Notes under the pieces: generated by a model | The model's database searches: none | Told to the model about the DNA's origin: nothing | The model's input: the letters and a program-made list of their open reading frames with translations, nothing else | Made by a program: the position numbers and the translations under genes | Source: Alistipes sp. | GTDB lineage: Bacteria > Bacteroidota > Bacteroidia > Bacteroidales > Rikenellaceae | DNA length: 64,000 nt | Direction of reading: 5' to 3' | Assembly (NCBI GenBank): GCA_017631275.1 | Contig: JAGBTQ010000015.1 | Span: 1-64,000, forward strand | In this document: positions 61,212 through 64,000 of the stretch, one piece after another | How positions within the stretch are numbered: the first letter of the stretch is position 1 | Layout: each line of letters opens with the position of its first letter

Positions 61212-61889
61212 TTATCGCTCTCTCTGTAGTGCATCTTGGGCTGTCATGGTTGTGATAAGCACTACGCCATTAGCACCTCTAAATCCATACATATTCGAGC
61301 CTTTGATAATCTCCACCGACTTAACATCGTGGATGTTTATCATGTCGGGGTTTATCTCGTTGCCATCGACGAGGATAAGCACTGCCGACGAGCCATTTAT
61401 CGAGTTCTGCGTTAAGAGGCATAGCTCGCCGTTGATATAACGCAGGCCAGGGTAGCACATCTGTATCGCCTCCACAAGGCTCTTTGCGCCTGTGGCACGT
61501 AGCCTATCGCCAGATATTCCCGACGAGTAGTCCAAGCTCTCACGGCGCTTGACATATCCAAAGCCGTAGTTCATAAGCTCCTCCGACTCCTCGGCATGAT
61601 AGCTCTCCGACACTCCCGACCATACTATGTCGATGCTACGGCGACCATCAACCTTAATGGTGAGTGTCGTGCGCTTATACACTATGCGGAGCACGTCGTG
61701 CGCCTCGATGTCGGTAAGGCCAAACCTACCTTTGCTGTCCGACACCGTCTGCTTGTCGCGATTTTCGACATATATTCGTGCACGTATTCCCTTGCCCTCG
61801 GGCGTTGTTATGCGGCCGTTGAAGGGCTCTTGTGCCGAGGCCGTGATAATGCTAAGTAGCGCAAATATCGTAATTAATACTCCTCTCAT
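61212..61889 (-). CDS. Stand-alone TonB receptor plug-domain protein with carboxypeptidase-like N-terminal domain
   Basis: This 225-aa exported protein has a signal peptide (MRGVLITIFALLSIITASAQ) and a carboxypeptidase-regulatory-like domain (FNGRITTPEGKGIRARIYVENRD, residues 23-95). A TonB-dependent receptor plug domain follows (LVEAIQMCYPGLRYINGE, VLILVDGNEINPDMIN, VKSVEIIKGSNMYGFRGANGVVLITT). SusC-like receptors continue into a 22-strand barrel of over 600 residues, but here the chain ends right after the plug. The stop is clean and a terminator follows, so it looks like a deliberate short form rather than a fresh break. Confidence 0.8.
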   Translation of the reverse strand: MRGVLITIFALLSIITASAQEPFNGRITTPEGKGIRARIYVENRDKQTVSDSKGRFGLTDIEAHDVLRIVYKRTTLTIKVDGRRSIDIVWSGVSESYHAEESEELMNYGFGYVKRRESLDYSSGISGDRLRATGAKSLVEAIQMCYPGLRYINGELCLLTQNSINGSSAVLILVDGNEINPDMINIHDVKSVEIIKGSNMYGFRGANGVVLITTMTAQDALQRER

Positions 61890-61961
61890 ACTCTGCTATG
61901 TTTATGATTTACTTTTGTAAAGATACAAATTTTTGTTAAAATGCAGAATAGTGTTGCTAAA

Positions 61962-61994
61962 TTTGTTATTTCTTTAAAATATTTATTATCTTTG
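61962..61994 (+). promoter_or_regulatory. Promoter of the phosphofructokinase gene
   Basis: TTTG (61962-61965) and TATCTTTG (61987-61994) are 21 bp apart. The ATG is 43 bp further on. Confidence 0.6.
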
Positions 61995-62037
61995 TCCAAG
62001 GAACCAAATAATTATTAATATATAAAATCAAACAGTT

Positions 62038-63270
62038 ATGAAAGAGGCTATTGCAATTCTTACTGGTGGTGGTCCAGCTCCAGGTATGAACACCGTAGTT
62101 GGCTCTGTTGCCAAGACCTTCCTTGCAAAGGGTTATCGTGTTATCGGCTTGCACTATGGCTATTCGGGTCTTTTTAACCCAAATCCACGCTACGAGGATC
62201 TCGACATGTTCCGTGTTGACTACATCTTCAACCAGGGTGGTTCGTACCTCACTATGAGCCGCTTCAAGCCATCTAACGAGGACTTCGAGAAGAACTTCAA
62301 CCTCGACTTCTTCAAAGAGAACAACATCAAGTTGTTGGTGACAGTTGGTGGCGACGACACCGCTTCAACAGCTAACCGCATCGCTAAGTTCTTGGAGGCT
62401 AATCAGTATCCTATCGCAAATATCCACGTGCCTAAGACTATCGACAACGACCTTCCATTGCCTGCTGGTATGCCTACATTCGGCTATCAGTCTGCAAAGA
62501 ATGCCGGCTCGGTAATCGGTCGTGCCGTATATAACGATGCTCGTACATCGGCTAACTGGTTTGTTGTTGCTGCCATGGGTCGCTCAGCAGGTCACCTTGC
62601 ATTCGGTATCGCTTCGGCTTGCCACTATCCAATGATCATCATTCCTGAGATGTTCAACAAGACAAAGATTACTATCGACAAGATTGTAAACCTCATCATC
62701 TCATCTATCGTGAAGCGTAAGCTCATGAACATGGACTATGGTGTAGCCATGGTCTCTGAGGGTGTGTTCCACTCTTTGGACGAGGAGGAGATTCTTAAGT
62801 CGGGCATCAACTTCTCATACGACGACCACGGCCACCCAGAGCTCGGTAAGGTCTCTAAGGCTGAGATGTTCAACACCTTGCTCGAGAAGCGCTGCAAGGC
62901 TCTCGGCATCAAGGTTAAGTCGCGCCCAGTAGAGATTGGCTACGAGGTACGTTGCCAGACTCCATGTGCCTTCGACCTTGTATACTGCTCACAGCTCGGT
63001 ATGGGTGTCTACAAGCTCTTCTCTGAGGGCAAGACAGGCTGTATGGTTTACATCAGCCAGGAGGGTTACGTATCGCCTCTCTACCTTAAGGACCTTCAGG
63101 ATCCTGAGACAGGCAAGATTCCACCACGCCTCGTTGACATCAACGCCGACAAGATTCACCAGGTTATCGACAACCTAATGCACTATATCTCTCCAGCCGA
63201 CTACGAAGCTGCGAAGGCATATCTTGCAAATCCGGAGGAGTTTGATTTCCGTCGTATCCTCAACTGGTAA
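62038..63270 (+). CDS. pfp: Phosphofructokinase, probably pyrophosphate-dependent
   Basis: This 410-aa glycolytic enzyme phosphorylates fructose-6-phosphate. The N-terminal ILTGGGPAPGMNTVVG is the phosphate loop. VTVGGDDTAST shows GGDD, where ATP-dependent enzymes have GGDG; the extra Asp is the usual mark of PPi use. PKTIDNDLPLP is the catalytic motif, with Lys and Asp as in PPi enzymes, and MGRSAGHLAFG follows. It would work reversibly with PPi. Eight bases after its TAA stop (TTTGA...) begins an SPR array. Confidence 0.9.
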   Translation: MKEAIAILTGGGPAPGMNTVVGSVAKTFLAKGYRVIGLHYGYSGLFNPNPRYEDLDMFRVDYIFNQGGSYLTMSRFKPSNEDFEKNFNLDFFKENNIKLLVTVGGDDTASTANRIAKFLEANQYPIANIHVPKTIDNDLPLPAGMPTFGYQSAKNAGSVIGRAVYNDARTSANWFVVAAMGRSAGHLAFGIASACHYPMIIIPEMFNKTKITIDKIVNLIISSIVKRKLMNMDYGVAMVSEGVFHSLDEEEILKSGINFSYDDHGHPELGKVSKAEMFNTLLEKRCKALGIKVKSRPVEIGYEVRCQTPCAFDLVYCSQLGMGVYKLFSEGKTGCMVYISQEGYVSPLYLKDLQDPETGKIPPRLVDINADKIHQVIDNLMHYISPADYEAAKAYLANPEEFDFRRILNW

Positions 63271-63275
63271 TTTGA

Positions 63276-63404
63276 ATTTGTTGTGATAAGGGGTCATTCT
63301 CGGCCCATCACATAAAGTAAGACCCCTCGGGCTGTACTTTAAGTACTATCCCGAGGGGATCTTCTTTTGTGATAGACCAAGCCTAACCCCTTCTAACAAC
63401 AAAT
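63276..63404 (+). repeat. SPR unit 15, downstream of the phosphofructokinase gene
   Basis: Arms are ATTTGTTGTG and ACAACAAAT. The central stem GACCCCTCGGG/CCCGAGGGGATC is capped by GTAC-TTTAA-GTAC. It is a close relative of unit 1, 62 kb away. The stop and following bases TAATTTGA again look like an end fragment of a unit. Confidence 0.88.
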
Positions 63405-63405
63405 T

Positions 63406-63533
63406 ATTTCTTGTGATAAGAGGTCATCTTTGACCTATCCCAAAAAGCTGAGCACCCGAGGCTGTACTAAGTGTACTATCCTCGGGTGCTCACTTTTGCG
63501 ATAAGCCAAATCTAACCCCTTCTGACAACAAAT
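63406..63533 (+). repeat. SPR unit 16
   Basis: Arms are ATTTCTTGTG and ACAACAAAT, with one mismatch. The left hairpin is GGTCA-TCTT-TGACC, and the central stem AGCACCCGAGG/CCTCGGGTGCT is capped by GTAC-TAAGT-GTAC. Confidence 0.88.
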
Positions 63534-63535
63534 TT

Positions 63536-63660
63536 ATTTCTCGTGATAGCGGCGCATCAGCGACGCTTCAATCCAAAGTCCGAATGAGCAGTACGTCGAG
63601 TACAGCCCATTCGGACTTTTTTTATGTCAGCGCCACTGCTACACCACTCTGACGAGAAAT
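63536..63660 (+). repeat. SPR unit 17
   Basis: Arms are ATTTCTCGTG and ACGAGAAAT, fully complementary. The left hairpin is AGCGGCG/CGACGCT, and the central stem AGTCCGAATG/CATTCGGACT is capped by GTAC-GTCGA-GTAC and followed by a T-run. It is nearly identical to unit 7. Confidence 0.9.
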
Positions 63661-63869
63661 CTGTGCGCTGATTGAGGTGGTTGATTAGTGAATTTAGAGA
63701 ATTTAATGAGATTAGGGAACTTAAGGATATTAGTGATACTCCTCCCTAAATTCCTTATCTTCCATCATCTATCCCATTTATCCCATTCGTCCCATCTTAT
63801 AAATCCTGTGCGAAGTACACCATACTTTTCACTTTTCACCTTTCACCTTTCACTTTTCACCTCTCACCT
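63661..63869 (+). repeat. SPR tail: 9-bp tract, junction hairpin and octamer tract
   Basis: CTGTGCGCTGATTGAGGTGG starts the tail. Then come the purine half, the pyrimidine half (TCCCATTTA, TCCCATTCG), the junction TGTGCGAAGTACACC and CTTTTCAC/CCTTTCAC octamers up to the stop of the next gene. No gene is seen in 63271-63869. Confidence 0.75.
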
Positions 63870-64000
63870 CTACTGCCTGCGCTTATAGTTGTTCTGCAAG
63901 TACTCCTTCGCTGTGAAGTGGGTCTGGCGGCGCTCGCGTGGTAGATACTCAACCTCGCTTACAATCTGCATGCGGCTGCCCTCAATGACGTAGTCGTTGA
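63870..64000 (-). CDS. C-terminal fragment of an unrecognised protein
   Basis: A minus-strand frame enters from beyond the window and stops with TAG at 63872-63870. The visible 43 codons include VIEGSRMQIVSEVEYLPRE and HFTAKEYLQNNYKRRQ. I do not recognise the family. The end is basic, and no membrane segment is seen. Codon use is like the neighbours. Confidence 0.5.
   Translation of the reverse strand, partial: NDYVIEGSRMQIVSEVEYLPRERRQTHFTAKEYLQNNYKRRQ

Noticed and set aside
61212..61889. Frameshifted SusC pseudogene
   Set aside because: The coding frame ends normally, is followed by a terminator, and no barrel-encoding sequence is visible downstream in any frame.
861..63660. The repeats as a CRISPR array
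   Set aside because: Units are about 125 bp, internally palindromic, spread over nine sites and joined by 1-4 bp rather than by unique spacers; no cas genes are present.
861..63660. SPR units as integron attC sites (one palindrome per gene end, similar length to VCR repeats)
   Set aside because: No unit has the paired RYYYAAC/GTTRRRY boxes at its two ends, the genes are operon-embedded housekeeping genes, and no integrase is present.

Overview
This window is chromosomal DNA from a member of the Bacteroidales, possibly a Rikenellaceae/Alistipes-like gut commensal (the order is fairly secure, the family is a guess). The evidence is the recurrent -7 promoter box of the TAnnTTTG type, the lack of Shine-Dalgarno sequences, a Na+-NQR operon, a three-gene succinate dehydrogenase/fumarate reductase, a GGDD-type (pyrophosphate) phosphofructokinase, one-piece pyruvate:ferredoxin oxidoreductase, the glycogen debranching/GT4/GH57 trio, and many Bacteroidetes-type lipoproteins (BspA-like end, BACON domain, DUF5723, a lone TonB plug protein). 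No transposase, integrase, phage gene or CRISPR array is present.

Layout. 1-4.3 kb: BspA-like fragment, SlyD, the yceD-rpmF-plsX operon (reverse), an unknown 133-aa protein, GreA. 4.5-11.2 kb: RNase HII and a 5'-nucleotidase lipoprotein (reverse), then a uridine kinase-like protein and glycine dehydrogenase. 11.7-17.5 kb: a reverse alpha-glucan operon and a HemW-like protein. 17.6-22.7 kb: serine dehydratase, a tightly overlapping operon (cytidine deaminase, pseudouridine synthase, Dtd, secreted nuclease, DUF4924), and rpmH. 23-26.6 kb: sdh/frd CAB (reverse). 26.8-32.9 kb: formyl-THF cyclo-ligase; a reverse operon of BASS transporter, PlsC-like acyltransferase and Omp85-like barrel; a DUF819 permease. 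33-34.5 kb: tRNA-Ser(GCU) with degenerate copies of its 3' end, and a TrmH methyltransferase. 34.6-43.2 kb: a barrel protein, GlnRS, a large lipoprotein and two DUF5723 paralogues. 43.3-45.5 kb: TatD, TcdA and D-hydroxyacid dehydrogenase (reverse). 45.7-51.5 kb: nqrABCDEF. 52-63.3 kb: large lipoprotein, PFOR, BACON lipoprotein, TonB plug protein, phosphofructokinase. The window ends inside a reverse-strand gene.

The main discovery candidate is in the intergenic DNA. Sixteen full units (121-131 bp) and one truncated unit of a structured repeat, here called SPR (structured palindromic repeat), lie in nine arrays. Each array begins at, or within about 12 nt of, the stop codon of the gene before it, always in the same orientation relative to that gene. 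A unit has terminal inverted repeats (ATTTSTTGTGATAAGG ... CCTTCTGACAASAAAT), a small left hairpin, a long central hairpin and a weak right hairpin. The arms differ in sequence between units while pairing is largely kept. The central hairpin always ends in GTAC-(5 or 6 variable bases)-GTAC and is flanked by A-rich and T-rich runs like a bidirectional terminator. Most arrays carry a distal tail of 9-bp-period pyrimidine/purine repeats, and four also have an 8-bp-period CTTTTCAC tract. Two unit-plus-tail copies 26 kb apart are almost identical, which suggests recent spread. I do not recognise this family.

All calls are by reading only. Family names come from motif recognition without database searches.
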